From contig JAUSCD010000014.1 of assembly GCA_030651695.1 (NCBI GenBank), positions 1-46,641 of the forward strand: DNA of 46,641 bases, read 5' to 3'. Of this stretch, positions 33,243 through 41,665 are shown piece by piece; position 1 is the first letter of the stretch; every line of letters starts with the position of its first letter. Source of the DNA: Pseudohongiella sp. GTDB lineage: Bacteria; Pseudomonadota; Gammaproteobacteria; Pseudomonadales; Pseudohongiellaceae. The notes under the pieces are model-generated. The model saw only the letters and a program-made list of their open reading frames with translations, searched no databases and was not told the DNA's origin. The position numbers and the translations under genes are program-made.

Positions 33243-33427
33243 CAACGGCGCCGTCTCTGAGATATGTCAGTTATTCCGAGTATACATACATGAAGACGTG
33301 CACGACGTGTGAATTCAGTTTTACGAGTCTTTTTAGCGACGGCAGACTTGTCGGAACCAAATCAAATTCCTGATGCCAGAATACAAGGGGGCTCTATATA
33401 TAGACCACAAGGAATGGAGGAGGGTTT

Positions 33428-33841
33428 ATGAAAATTTTAAACTTTAAAGGATTTAGCAATCTGCCTTCGTCGTGTGAATATGCCATCGGTGAGTTGGATG
33501 GCCACACAGCTATCGTTTTCTACCAAAGAGATGTCAGGGGCACCAGCATCACCAACATGATTGAAAGTCTGACAATGCATGTGCTGGCTCATGAGTTGCC
33601 GGGCACACCTCCTGAGAGTGTCAGGGTGTTTCAGCACATCAGTCCGGAGTTGAAGCCAGCTATAGAATGGCAGGAAGTCATATTCGGAAGCACCGGACCT
33701 ATCGAAGCGGATTCCAGCATCGTTCGGGGGCTTGTCGACATATTCACTCAGTCCGATTCCATCCCTGAGTACTTTGTTGATGACCCACTCTGGCGGCAGG
33801 TGTCCGAGGACGAAAAAGAAACTCTTTCCCTGATAACATAA
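33428..33841 (+). CDS. Hypothetical cytosolic protein
   Basis: This 137-residue acidic protein has no signal peptide or membrane segment. Predicted strands and helices alternate (CEYAIGELDGHTAIVFYQRD, then ITNMIESLTMHVLAHELPG and VRVFQHISPELKP). The C-terminal half is acidic with Trp and Tyr (EYFVDDPLWRQVSEDEKETL). An excellent ribosome-binding site, GGAGGAGG, lies about 6 bases before the ATG. I do not recognise a family and the neighbours (gltS, a lipoprotein) give no clue. The strong start signal and composition support a real gene. Confidence 0.75.
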   Translation: MKILNFKGFSNLPSSCEYAIGELDGHTAIVFYQRDVRGTSITNMIESLTMHVLAHELPGTPPESVRVFQHISPELKPAIEWQEVIFGSTGPIEADSSIVRGLVDIFTQSDSIPEYFVDDPLWRQVSEDEKETLSLIT

Positions 33842-33979
33842 AGCAGTGAGAGCAGCCAATAAGGGTCGTACGCCTGCAGGCCAGTGCTACCGTTGTCATA
33901 CTGCCGTCACGGTTGACACTGTAGCATCGCAAACCATGCGCAGCATTTTGCTGCAAAACAGACATGGCTGCACAATGGT

Positions 33980-35731
33980 ATGAGTTCTCGAAATTCTATT
34001 AAATCTCAATTCGTCGGTTTGACAGTATTCACAACAGTTTTGTTCTCTGCCGGATGCACAGACTCGCAACAGAACCCTGATCAGTCCGGAGTCGCTTCAA
34101 ATCTGGAATGGTTGGCGTTCCGTGTTCGCAATGATGCCAGCGTCGGGCTTAACGAGGACGCAGGGTGGGCTGCTCCAGAGAATACAGCAGCCGACATTCT
34201 GTATGACCAGCCTTTTCGTTTCAGAGTACAGGTCAGAGCAAGCGCGACCCCACCCGAAGGGCATTTATCAGGTTTGCAATATCGTCAACAAGGCCAGGTT
34301 TGGCTACCGGTGGGTTTTGCAGAATTCCCCTACCCGGATTTCGCCACTCCGGTTATGTCTGTCATTTCCACCGTCGCATACATCAATGGCGAAGAAACCG
34401 GGCGCTTGCTTGGCTCAGCTGAGGTGGATTGGGATGACGGTGCAGGCTTGAACGCTGTCGCTTTCACACCCGTGTGGCGAGCGGGAAATGATGCAGTCGA
34501 ATGGGAGTGGCCACTGGTTATCCGACGTTTTTCTGACGGGCCAACTTTTGCAGAGGATGGCGCTATATTTGAGCTGCGGGTGGTGGACGGCTATGGTCAG
34601 CCGCTGACAGGGCAGGCTGTCGCTGAATTGCGCCTGAATGCACCACCACGGCATCTCGGTGGGACATTTATCGAAACGCCTGGACGGCTTGGCCCCTATC
34701 AATCCGATGAGGGTCACCTGTACTTCTTTATGGAACCTTCCGAAACAGACAACCGTTTCATGGCCATTAAATCAACTGATTTTGGGTTGACCTGGAGAGA
34801 GACAAATGGTGCCCGGCGTCCCGTTGCCGACGATCTGGAGGGCGTAGCATCGGTCAGGACTGGCAATACCATTCATCTTATTCATCAGGTGAGTCGTGAA
34901 GTTTTCTATCACGCTTTCGAAATAGGTAGTGAGGAATCAGGGCTCGATGCTTGGCGGGTTGACAGCCAGAGTATCGCAACACCGGATGAGCCGCCCACTC
35001 AATTTGCAGATATCGTTGCACGAAGTGATGGCAGTCTGGTTACGCTGTATGGCGGGGCGACGCGTCTGTTCCTGCAGACACGTTCAGCGCAAGGTACATG
35101 GAGTGCTCCTGTAGAGATTGATGCCGAAGTCGAACCGGTGTTGTCGGGTCCTGTGATGGCTACTGGCCCGGACGACGTTGTTACGTTAGCTTACACAGGA
35201 ATGGATGGCAGCGGTTTTATTCGACATCTGCATCCTGATGGTTCCCTGTCAGAGCGGCATCCGTTTTCAACCAATCTGGGTTCTGCCGATTCTGAAAACG
35301 GTGCCATTATTCCGTTGGTAGTGCTGCCGGAATCTGGCACGACTGTGGTTCTGTACAGAGAGCAAAATGGATTGCTCTACGAGCGCCGCTTCTCCCGCGA
35401 TGGGCAATTGTCTGATCCGGTTCAGGTTGCTCCGTTGACAGTGGTTACCAATGCCGTTGATTCGGAACAGGCAGGAGCCGATCTGATTTTGCACGAATCG
35501 ACATTGCACTTGCTCTTTATCGAGGAGCAGTCCGGATCGATCTTCCACTCCCGATCCGATGAGGCTGGTATCTGGTCTCCGCCCCGGGCGCTTATAGAAA
35601 ACATCCAGGCAGGCTGGGTGCGCGGGTCGGTGCATCTTGATGCGGCAGGAAATCAGGTATATGGCTTTGTATACGATGCAGGCTCGACAGGCGGATCTGG
35701 TTTTAACCGGTATTTTTCGATTCTCTTGTAG
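33980..35731 (+). CDS. Exported BNR/sialidase-like lipoprotein
   Basis: This 583-residue protein has an N-terminal leader ending in FSAGC, a slightly imperfect lipobox with C26 as the likely lipidated residue. The body is beta-rich with several Asp-box-like (BNR) motifs, the clearest being STDFGLTWRET (S-x-D-x-G-x-T-W), plus repeated blade-like segments (GNTIHLIHQVSREVFYHAF, GSLVTLYGGATRLF, LHLLFIEEQSGSIFHSRSDE). This suggests a beta-propeller exo-glycosidase or binding protein on the envelope. The true substrate is unknown and catalytic sialidase residues are not evident. The start is ATG 33980, without a strong ribosome-binding site. Confidence 0.75.
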   Translation: MSSRNSIKSQFVGLTVFTTVLFSAGCTDSQQNPDQSGVASNLEWLAFRVRNDASVGLNEDAGWAAPENTAADILYDQPFRFRVQVRASATPPEGHLSGLQYRQQGQVWLPVGFAEFPYPDFATPVMSVISTVAYINGEETGRLLGSAEVDWDDGAGLNAVAFTPVWRAGNDAVEWEWPLVIRRFSDGPTFAEDGAIFELRVVDGYGQPLTGQAVAELRLNAPPRHLGGTFIETPGRLGPYQSDEGHLYFFMEPSETDNRFMAIKSTDFGLTWRETNGARRPVADDLEGVASVRTGNTIHLIHQVSREVFYHAFEIGSEESGLDAWRVDSQSIATPDEPPTQFADIVARSDGSLVTLYGGATRLFLQTRSAQGTWSAPVEIDAEVEPVLSGPVMATGPDDVVTLAYTGMDGSGFIRHLHPDGSLSERHPFSTNLGSADSENGAIIPLVVLPESGTTVVLYREQNGLLYERRFSRDGQLSDPVQVAPLTVVTNAVDSEQAGADLILHESTLHLLFIEEQSGSIFHSRSDEAGIWSPPRALIENIQAGWVRGSVHLDAAGNQVYGFVYDAGSTGGSGFNRYFSILL

Positions 35732-35812
35732 AAAAAATCTGCCGGTTGGCGCAATAAATATATTTTGCCTGTGGCTTTGACAAGCGCGAGGAAAGGAATA
35801 GACTGTTTTTGG

Positions 35813-35827
35813 GAGTTAACTTAACTC
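35813..35827. promoter_or_regulatory. Perfect 15-bp palindrome upstream of the small exported protein gene
   Basis: GAGTTAA and TTAACTC flank a single C. The site lies just upstream of the small exported protein's reading frame and after the lipoprotein gene. It could be an operator for a dimeric regulator; no cognate regulator is identified. Confidence 0.4.
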
Positions 35828-35834
35828 GCGACCA

Positions 35835-36155
35835 TTGGACTGTTCTGTGTTCAGAGCCTCTGTATATAAAACCATAGTTTTCACCACAGCTCTGTTGTGC
35901 CTGCTGTCGTTTGCCAATGCGGAGCAATTTGCTGCGCAGAACGCTAAGGAAGTCACGCACTACTCGGGAAGTGAAGACTTTATTGGTTCCAGAAATACCA
36001 CGGATGATAGTGCGGACATACCTCAGAATGAGCTTGCCGTCACGGTTCAGTACTCCAAATCTACAGCCAGCTTCAATGAAGTTCCTTCCGCTTTTCAGCA
36101 ACTTTATACACTCCAAGATATTCGTGGTCCGCCTGCAACAGCGTTTCTGATCTGA
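35835..36155 (+). CDS. Small exported hypothetical protein
   Basis: This frame of about 106 codons has a clear signal peptide (VYKTIVFTTALLCLLSFANA) and a short mature region rich in Ser, Thr, Asn and Gln, with no Cys after cleavage. No ATG exists in frame upstream of the signal peptide; it would start at TTG 35835 or GTG 35847, neither with a ribosome-binding site. The strong signal peptide supports a real gene, but the start is unsettled. Family and function are unknown. Confidence 0.55.
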   Translation: MDCSVFRASVYKTIVFTTALLCLLSFANAEQFAAQNAKEVTHYSGSEDFIGSRNTTDDSADIPQNELAVTVQYSKSTASFNEVPSAFQQLYTLQDIRGPPATAFLI

Positions 36156-36201
36156 ATCTGTTTTTGCTGATATTTTACGGACTAATTTCCTGGAGTGCGC
36201 T

Positions 36202-36771
36202 ATGCATACAATTACCCTATTTCCGATAAACAGTGTTGCCCATATGGTGCAACCCGATGAATTCCATGACCTCGATATTCATTCTCCGGCCATCGAGTTT
36301 TTCACCGATTTCAAAAAACACCGTCCCTTGACGATTGAAGGCTCAACGCTGGCGGTCGATGTTGAAATGCTGATGCGCAAGGCGCACGTGCGCATGAAGC
36401 TGGTTGTTGACGCTGACGACGAGTTCATAGGTGCCATCAGCACCGAAGATCTGAGTGAGCAAAACTTTATGATCAGAATTGCCAATGGCGAGCGCCTGGA
36501 CGAGATCACAGTCAGCGATATGATGTGTCCGAAAAAATCGATACTGGCATTGGATTTGCAGCAGCTGGAGCGATCCAGCATCAGTGACATTATTGAGAGC
36601 CTGAAGCGGTCCGGACAACAGCATTGTCTGGTGGTCGATCGTGGTCACGATCACATCCGCGGGCTTATTTCCGCCAGCGACGTCGCCCGCCGATTGCACA
36701 TGCCTATCAGGATTGAAAGAGTTCCAACCTTTTTGGAAATTTTCCGATCAATACATCGTCAGGCAATGTAA
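36202..36771 (+). CDS. CBS-pair domain protein
   Basis: This 189-residue cytosolic protein has two CBS motifs. The first is about 44-95 (LAVDVEMLMRKAHVRMKLVV, then DEFIGAISTEDL); the second about 105-170 (TVSDMMCPKKSILAL, then QHCLVVDRGHDHIRGLISAS and DVARRLHM). A CBS pair binds adenine nucleotides such as AMP, ATP or SAM and usually regulates an attached enzyme or transporter; here no output domain is present, so it should act in trans. GGAG lies about 8 bases before the ATG. A strong terminator follows at 36800-36834. Confidence 0.9.
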   Translation: MHTITLFPINSVAHMVQPDEFHDLDIHSPAIEFFTDFKKHRPLTIEGSTLAVDVEMLMRKAHVRMKLVVDADDEFIGAISTEDLSEQNFMIRIANGERLDEITVSDMMCPKKSILALDLQQLERSSISDIIESLKRSGQQHCLVVDRGHDHIRGLISASDVARRLHMPIRIERVPTFLEIFRSIHRQAM

Positions 36772-36799
36772 TTTCCGCCAGGAAGGTTTTTGGTTTGAG

Positions 36800-36834
36800 G
36801 GGGTTGGCATGCAAATGCTGACTCCCTTTTTTTT
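36800..36834 (+). terminator. Intrinsic terminator after the CBS gene
   Basis: A 12-bp stem (36800-36811 with 36816-36827, including three G-T pairs) closes on a stable GCAA tetraloop. Seven T follow (36828-36834). It lies 28 bp past the stop codon and should end transcription from the CBS gene before the HNH gene. Confidence 0.9.
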
Positions 36835-36904
36835 GCCTGACCAGAGCCAGTTCAGGCCACCTGTGTTACATTCGGAGAGAAACCAGAAGAAACTGCAGGT
36901 AACC

Positions 36905-37279
36905 ATGATGAGCAACGAAGCCGGCAGCAAAAGTAAACTGGACAAGATACTGGAGGCCCAGCGTGAGTACATTGCCAAGCGAGAGGTGGGTTACCGCGAC
37001 CGCGCGCTAAAGCTATATCCCTGGGTATGCGGCCGCTGTGCACGTGAGTTTACCCGGGCCAATCTGCGCGAGCTTACCGTGCATCACGTCGACCATAACC
37101 ACGACAATAATCCCGCCGATGGCAGTAATTGGGAGCTTCTGTGTATCTATTGTCACGATGAAGAGCACAGCAAATTTGGTGATTTTGTACGTTACGGAGG
37201 GCGTGCGGAGAAAAAGCTGGAGCCCGCCACCCATAATCCGTTTGCCGGACTCAAGGAGGCGTTGGAGAAGAAGTCCTGA
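36905..37279 (+). CDS. yajD: YajD-like HNH nuclease
   Basis: This 124-residue protein matches the YajD family of HNH nucleases. Zinc-binding CxxC pairs (CGRCAREF and CIYCHDEEH) flank the catalytic HHVDHNHDNNPADGSNW, which has the metal-binding His and Asn of the beta-beta-alpha-metal fold. A basic Lys-rich N-terminus and C-terminus suggest nucleic-acid binding. YajD's cellular role is not well established. ATG 36905 (MMSNEAG) has AGGTAA upstream; the open frame extends further back only because no stop intervenes. It converges with the small Lys-rich gene, 4 bp between their stop codons. Confidence 0.92.
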   Translation: MMSNEAGSKSKLDKILEAQREYIAKREVGYRDRALKLYPWVCGRCAREFTRANLRELTVHHVDHNHDNNPADGSNWELLCIYCHDEEHSKFGDFVRYGGRAEKKLEPATHNPFAGLKEALEKKS

Positions 37280-37283
37280 AAAA

Positions 37284-37385
37284 TCAGCTCTTGGAGCTTT
37301 GTTTCTCTTTTTTGGCGGCTTTTTTCTCTTTTGGGTTTAGCAGTGGCTTTTTCTTGGTTTCCTTAACGCGTTTTTGTTCTTTCAT
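37284..37385 (-). CDS. Lys-rich small protein (33 residues)
   Basis: This short frame begins MKEQKRVKETKKKPLLNPKE and ends KKAAKKEKQSSKS, with about 40% Lys. A strong ribosome-binding site, GAGGAG, lies 6 bases before ATG 37385. Similar short Lys-rich proteins occur in other gammaproteobacteria, but I know no function. The composition suggests a nucleic-acid- or ribosome-associated peptide. It is divergent from the SpoU methyltransferase gene with a 98-bp shared upstream region. Confidence 0.7.
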   Translation of the reverse strand: MKEQKRVKETKKKPLLNPKEKKAAKKEKQSSKS

Positions 37386-37483
37386 AGGTATCTCCTCAGT
37401 ATCGGCAGTCAATATAGCACCCGGTGTGTGATATGTTCTATGGCAAAACAAAGTATATTCCAAAGCGATAATTCGAGTGCCAG

Positions 37484-37999
37484 ATGCCAAGCTCCAGAAC
37501 TGCAATAATCGGACTGTGTAATCCTAAAAGCCCTGTCAACGTCGGTGCCGTGATGCGCGCAGCCGGCTGTTATCAGGCAGATGCTGTGCGTTATACAGGA
37601 GAGAGATTCGGGCGTGCCGCCAGGTACCAGACGGACACCAAAAACATCAAAAACAAAATACCTTTGATCCACGTCGAGTCGCTTTTACAAGATCTTCCGG
37701 TCAACTCAAAAGTGGTTTGTGTTGAGTTCGCCGAAGGGGCGACCCCCCTGCCTGAGTTCGTACACCCGGAACATGCCATCTATGTTTTTGGCCCGGAGGA
37801 CGGCTCAATTCCGCAGAGTGTTGTCAACGCCGCAGATCATGTTGTTTACATGCCGACCATCGGGTGTATGAATCTGGCAGCCTCGGTTAATGTGTTGCTC
37901 TACGACCGGCTGGCCAAGTCCGGTAAAAGTCTGGCCAGTGAGGAATTGATAAAAAGTAGCCGGGACATCAATAATCGCCTGAAAGTATATCGTGAGTGA
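37484..37999 (+). CDS. SpoU/TrmH-family RNA 2'-O-methyltransferase
   Basis: This 171-residue protein is a compact SPOUT methyltransferase. The three motifs are visible: motif 1, NPKSPVNVGAVMRAAG, with the catalytic Arg; motif 2, YVFGPEDGSI; and motif 3, MPTIGCMNLAASVNVLLYD, which form the trefoil knot that binds SAM. It methylates a ribose 2'-OH in tRNA or rRNA; the target nucleotide cannot be read. The N-terminal substrate-binding extension of larger members is absent. GAGTG lies ahead of the ATG. The exported cyclase gene follows 29 bp downstream and may share a transcript. Confidence 0.92.
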   Translation: MPSSRTAIIGLCNPKSPVNVGAVMRAAGCYQADAVRYTGERFGRAARYQTDTKNIKNKIPLIHVESLLQDLPVNSKVVCVEFAEGATPLPEFVHPEHAIYVFGPEDGSIPQSVVNAADHVVYMPTIGCMNLAASVNVLLYDRLAKSGKSLASEELIKSSRDINNRLKVYRE

Positions 38000-38028
38000 T
38001 TTACTGATAAGGACAACCGGGAGAGAAC

Positions 38029-38967
38029 ATGAAAAATAAAAAGTATAGCTTGATCGCCGCCGTCATTGTCTCAGCAAGTGTATCCTGCAGTGCTTTTTCA
38101 CAGGACTGGGTGCCATCCAGGTACGGTGCTGATGATCGAATTGGAGCAGCCAATAATCTCAGTACGGAAATTGTACTTGAGGCCGCGAAGCTTATCACCA
38201 CTGGCAAAGTCTACTCGCTTGGCGTTGAGACGGCAGAGGATTCCCCCGCATACGGCACACGCACATTCAGTATTGACATCATTGCGTCAGCTGCAGGTGT
38301 GCCAGTTGGCACAGATGTGGTCACGTCGAATGACGAACGCGTCACTACCAGTTTTGGCATCGGTTCACAGATTGATGGCCTGGGCCATCTGGGTATTGGA
38401 AATCAATATTACAACGGGTTGACTACAGAGCAGATAGTAACGGAAAGTGGTCTCGCAGAACTTGGCACTCATACGATTCCACCCATTGTCACGCGTGGTT
38501 TGTTGCTGGATATGACCCGACACTTTGGCGTGGACATGGTCAGTGAGGGCACTGCATTTAATCAAGCGGAAATAGAAGCCGCTGCCAGTGCGCAGGGTGT
38601 GCAGATAACGTCAGGAGACGTTGTTTTATTCCACACCGGTTGGATGCAGCTGCTGGGCACAGACGATCAGCGCTTCATCTCTGTTCAGCCAGGCGTTGGC
38701 GTCGAAGGCGCTGAGTATCTTGCCAAGCTGGGCGTGGTCGCAATAGGTGCCGACACGCCTGCGCTGGAAGTTATTCCATTTGAAAACCCGCAACGCGTTT
38801 TTGCTGTTCACCAGACGCTGCTCGCCAAAGAGGGAGTATATATTCTGGAAAGCATGAATACCGCAGAACTGGCCGCTGATGGTGTACATGAATTCATGTT
38901 TGTGCTCGGTCAGCCAAAGTTTAAAGGTGCGGTCCAGACGGTCATCAATCCGATTGCAATCCGGTGA
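38029..38967 (+). CDS. Exported cyclase-family hydrolase (kynurenine-formamidase-like)
   Basis: This 312-residue protein has a signal peptide (about 1-24, ending SCSAFSQ) and the cyclase/Kynurenine-formamidase fold. The metal-binding motif appears as GIGSQIDGLGH, with Gln in place of the second His of the usual H-x-G-T-H-x-D, a variant that recurs in exported members. Later conserved segments are VVLFHTGWMQLLG and GVVAIGADTPALE. Substrate is unknown; the intracellular relatives hydrolyse N-formylkynurenine. GGGAGAG lies just before the start codon. The last 23 bp overlap the tail of the minus-strand serine-hydrolase remnant. Confidence 0.88.
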   Translation: MKNKKYSLIAAVIVSASVSCSAFSQDWVPSRYGADDRIGAANNLSTEIVLEAAKLITTGKVYSLGVETAEDSPAYGTRTFSIDIIASAAGVPVGTDVVTSNDERVTTSFGIGSQIDGLGHLGIGNQYYNGLTTEQIVTESGLAELGTHTIPPIVTRGLLLDMTRHFGVDMVSEGTAFNQAEIEAAASAQGVQITSGDVVLFHTGWMQLLGTDDQRFISVQPGVGVEGAEYLAKLGVVAIGADTPALEVIPFENPQRVFAVHQTLLAKEGVYILESMNTAELAADGVHEFMFVLGQPKFKGAVQTVINPIAIR

Positions 38968-39817
38968 CAAACAAGTCCACCAGCTGGGCCGGGACGCCAT
39001 CAAAATCGCCCTGGTTTTTGTTCATCATTACAGATACCACCATGCCAATCTGGGGGTAAACCGAGAAATGCGACACGGCGCCATAAGCCACGCCGTGATG
39101 ATGGTAGACCGGTGTGGTAATGGTTCCTCTGAGCAATTGTGTTTCGCCGGTTCTCCATCCAAGTGCGTATCCTTGTGGATTGGGCTCGCCGTCCGCCAGA
39201 AACTGTCGGCGCACAAGCTGATCACGCGTGTCGCTGCTGAACAGAGTCGGTGCGATCATTTGCTGACCGAGCCGCACCAGATCTGAAGGCGTTGCCAGAA
39301 TTCCGCCTGATGGCAACTTGTTGGAGTTATCCACCTGAAATACCGGTTTGAAGCGGCCATTGGCGAGTTCATAAAAAACGGCATCCGTCGCGCGAGGTGT
39401 GCCGCTATCCACGCGGATTCCATCAAGTCCAAGTGGCACAAACACACTGTCTTTCAGGTAGTCGTTAAACCCCTTGCCTGTAACACTCTCAATAACTGCA
39501 CCGGTGATGTTGTAACCATAACTTGTGTAGAAAAATCTCTCCCCCGGAACAAAAAGCAGATCAGATCCTTCTACAATACCCAAAGTCTCGCGCTGAGTTT
39601 CATAATAAGACCGGTTGTAATACTCCCAGATGGGAAAACACAGGCAGATGCCATAGTCACGCACACCCGCCGTGTGGTTCATGGCCTGCCTGGTGGTAAC
39701 CGCTTTGGACGAACTGCCGATACGAAAAGTGGTGTCCGGCAAATCGCGCCACCCGGCGTTGTAAACCACAACGGGCTCAAACAATTTGAATGCTGCTACG
39801 GCGATAGCCGGTGACAA
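38945..39817 (-). pseudogene. Serine hydrolase (beta-lactamase-related) remnant with deletions
   Basis: The frame encodes most of a class C-like serine hydrolase, but pieces are missing. There is no signal peptide and no ATG, only a TTG start. The SxxK motif is present (FRIGSSSKAVTT), but directly after it, near 39690, the frame jumps to RQAMNHTAGVRDY, skipping the ~35-45 residues that normally lie between them. The segment before SxxK is shortened as well (YNAGWRDLPDTTF). The second half is intact: FFYTSYGYNITGAVIE (YTS in the YxN position), PSGGILATPSDLVRLG and HHHGVAYGAVSHF. It is probably a decaying gene. Its tail overlaps the cyclase gene by 23 bp. Confidence 0.75.
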
Positions 39818-39834
39818 GCCAACGTCTGGGGATA

Positions 39835-40503
39835 TTAGTGGTCATTGGTTGGTCCGGTAATCGCCAGATACAGCGATGCAAAGGAAGCCTTGATCCACAT
39901 GATGGCCGGAAACACACCCACAATCAAAAGTGCCAGCCCAAGGACGAATATGAATATCGACAGAAAGCCCAGTACAAAAACCTTCCAGGTGTGGCCGCGT
40001 GTAATTCTCCAGCTTGCTTCAACGGCTGCGATCGGATCCAGCCCTTCATCCATTACCAGGTAGGACACAAAAACCAGGCGACAGGCAACATAGATGCCCG
40101 GAATCAGGAACACGATAGTGCCGATACCAATCAAACCGATAGTCAGCAGCGATGCCAGCACCACGTTGATGTAGTTCTTGAAACCGTCAAAGATGCTCTT
40201 TACCTCGACTTTGTCCCCGCGCACGCCTCTGACAAAAATCATGTCGGCGCCGTAGTTCGCAATCGGATAGAGCAAAAGCGCATAGGCCAGTTCCAGCATT
40301 TCAATTAACGCTGAACTGCCTCCGTGGGGGCCGTCAAACTGAAGCGGTATCATAAATACTGTCACCACCAGTACCGCCAGAAACAGCACCAGGAAGTTGT
40401 TCATCATGGCGCTCCAGCCTCTGGACAATGCGCTGCCGATGCCGGGTTTGGCGGGTGTATCCCGGATATAGTCTTCTGTTTCGTTGTCTATGTTGTCGCT
40501 CAT
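39835..40503 (-). CDS. Integral membrane protein of the YciC/DUF975-like type
   Basis: This 222-residue protein has a hydrophilic N-terminus (1-25) and about five membrane segments: 36-52 (FLVLFLAVLVVTVFMIP), 66-84, 112-136 (INVVLASLLTIGLIGIGTIV), 140-152 and 177-208. The motif PGIYVACRLVFVSYLVMDEG followed by DPIAAVEASWRITRGHTWKV is typical of YciC/DUF975-like families. Function is unknown. Its start lies 60 bp from the nested operator at 40563-40638 shared with the divergent LuxR gene, so it may be that regulator's target. Confidence 0.82.
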   Translation of the reverse strand: MSDNIDNETEDYIRDTPAKPGIGSALSRGWSAMMNNFLVLFLAVLVVTVFMIPLQFDGPHGGSSALIEMLELAYALLLYPIANYGADMIFVRGVRGDKVEVKSIFDGFKNYINVVLASLLTIGLIGIGTIVFLIPGIYVACRLVFVSYLVMDEGLDPIAAVEASWRITRGHTWKVFVLGFLSIFIFVLGLALLIVGVFPAIMWIKASFASLYLAITGPTNDH

Positions 40504-40562
40504 ATCAGGCTCCGTAACGTGTGATGGCGGATTTGTGATTCACACTTGAGGCGCAATCTAGA

Positions 40563-40638
40563 GCTGTTTTTAGCTGAGGCAAACCTACCAAGGTAGTGAT
40601 TTGCAGATTCCTACTTTGGTAGGGCTGCTAAAAACAGC
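40563..40638. promoter_or_regulatory. Nested inverted-repeat operator between the membrane-protein and LuxR genes
   Basis: Outer arms GCTGTTTTTAGC (40563-40574) and GCTAAAAACAGC (40627-40638) are perfect reverse complements. Inside lie two CTAC-N4-GTAG palindromes (40585-40596 and 40611-40622), centres 26 bp apart. TACC/GGTA arms are typical of LuxR/NarL-type DNA binding. The site sits in the 194-bp divergent intergenic region, 60 bp from each start. Confidence 0.65.
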
Positions 40639-40697
40639 ACTGGTGTTATATTTCGGGAATCATTCATCTGCCTGAGACACTATTGCGTGACGTCTGC

Positions 40698-41627
40698 ATG
40701 CTGAGTTACAACAACATTGATCTTGATTCCCTGCCGCTGTGGATAAGCTTCACATTGTGTCTGTCGATCACAGCAGGTGGTCTGCTGGTGCTGTTTCGTT
40801 TTCGCCAGGCCCGCAGCAACAGCAGTTTTCAATACCTGCAGTACTTCCTGATTCTGCTCTACGTCTATGGCTACTACAGCCTGTGGAGCGGAATTCTGTT
40901 GTCCGGTTATATGCAGATAGATAATGTTGAACGGGTGGCTACGCTACTGGCGCAAATGGGTGCCCCATTTTTGATGGTAAGTCTGGTGATGCTGCTGGTT
41001 TGGGCGTCGCGATTGCAAAAACAGCCGGTAGCGCCGGTGTTGCTGGTTACGGCGGTCGCCAGCGGAGTCTTTTTTCTGGCCTTGCTGCAATGGGGCTGGC
41101 CGATCAGAGACGGCGTAAGCAGGGTGGGTTCTGTTATGGCAATGATGAGCTCACTGGCGCTGGTGGGGTTGTTGATCAGTGGCAGGCAGCCCGTGCTGAA
41201 CGCAGAGGGCAGGGTTTGGGTGATTGCCCTGGCTGCCGCCGCCGGGTTGATTCATCTGGGGATGTTTACTTCGCTGACCGCGTTCAAGTACTACGATAGC
41301 GTTTTTGCATTTCTGTTCTATCTGTTTAATACCGCCATGGTAGTTGTTTATTGTTACCAGGCTGCAGACGAACAGGCGCCGCAGCCTTTGTCACTTGACG
41401 AGTTTTTGAACCGATATGGCATCAGTAAGCGTGAGGCCGACATCCTGCGCGGCATTTATGCCGGCAAGACCAATCAGGAGATTGCCAACCAGTTGTTTAT
41501 ATCGCTGCAGACCGTCAAGGATCACTCGTCGCGCATTTATCAGAAAACACATGTCAAAAACCGCGCGCAACTGACCACTCTGATCCGTGAGAGCCAGATC
41601 TTGGCCGAAACCCCGGTAAAGGCTTAG
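40698..41627 (+). CDS. Seven-TM LuxR-type transcriptional regulator
   Basis: This 309-residue protein has seven predicted membrane helices in the first ~235 residues (starting about 13, 44, 75, 106, 136, 169 and 196). A short linker and a C-terminal LuxR/FixJ winged HTH follow (about 240-300): YGISKREADILRGIYAGKTN, QEIANQLFISLQTVKDHSSRI, YQKTHVKNRAQLTTLI. Such membrane-bound regulators can respond to ligands in the membrane and act without a cognate kinase. ATG 40698 is preferred; an in-frame TTG lies 15 bases upstream. The nested palindromes upstream suggest autoregulation and control of the divergent membrane-protein gene. Confidence 0.88.
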   Translation: MLSYNNIDLDSLPLWISFTLCLSITAGGLLVLFRFRQARSNSSFQYLQYFLILLYVYGYYSLWSGILLSGYMQIDNVERVATLLAQMGAPFLMVSLVMLLVWASRLQKQPVAPVLLVTAVASGVFFLALLQWGWPIRDGVSRVGSVMAMMSSLALVGLLISGRQPVLNAEGRVWVIALAAAAGLIHLGMFTSLTAFKYYDSVFAFLFYLFNTAMVVVYCYQAADEQAPQPLSLDEFLNRYGISKREADILRGIYAGKTNQEIANQLFISLQTVKDHSSRIYQKTHVKNRAQLTTLIRESQILAETPVKA

Positions 41628-41665
41628 ACTCCGCAGTTGTTGACGAGTCAGATCTGAGGAATCTT

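Noticed and set aside
33284-33373. 27-codon frame with a CxxC motif (MKTCTTCEF...) before the hypothetical gene at 33428
   Set aside because: There is no ribosome-binding site and it is too short to support without homologues.
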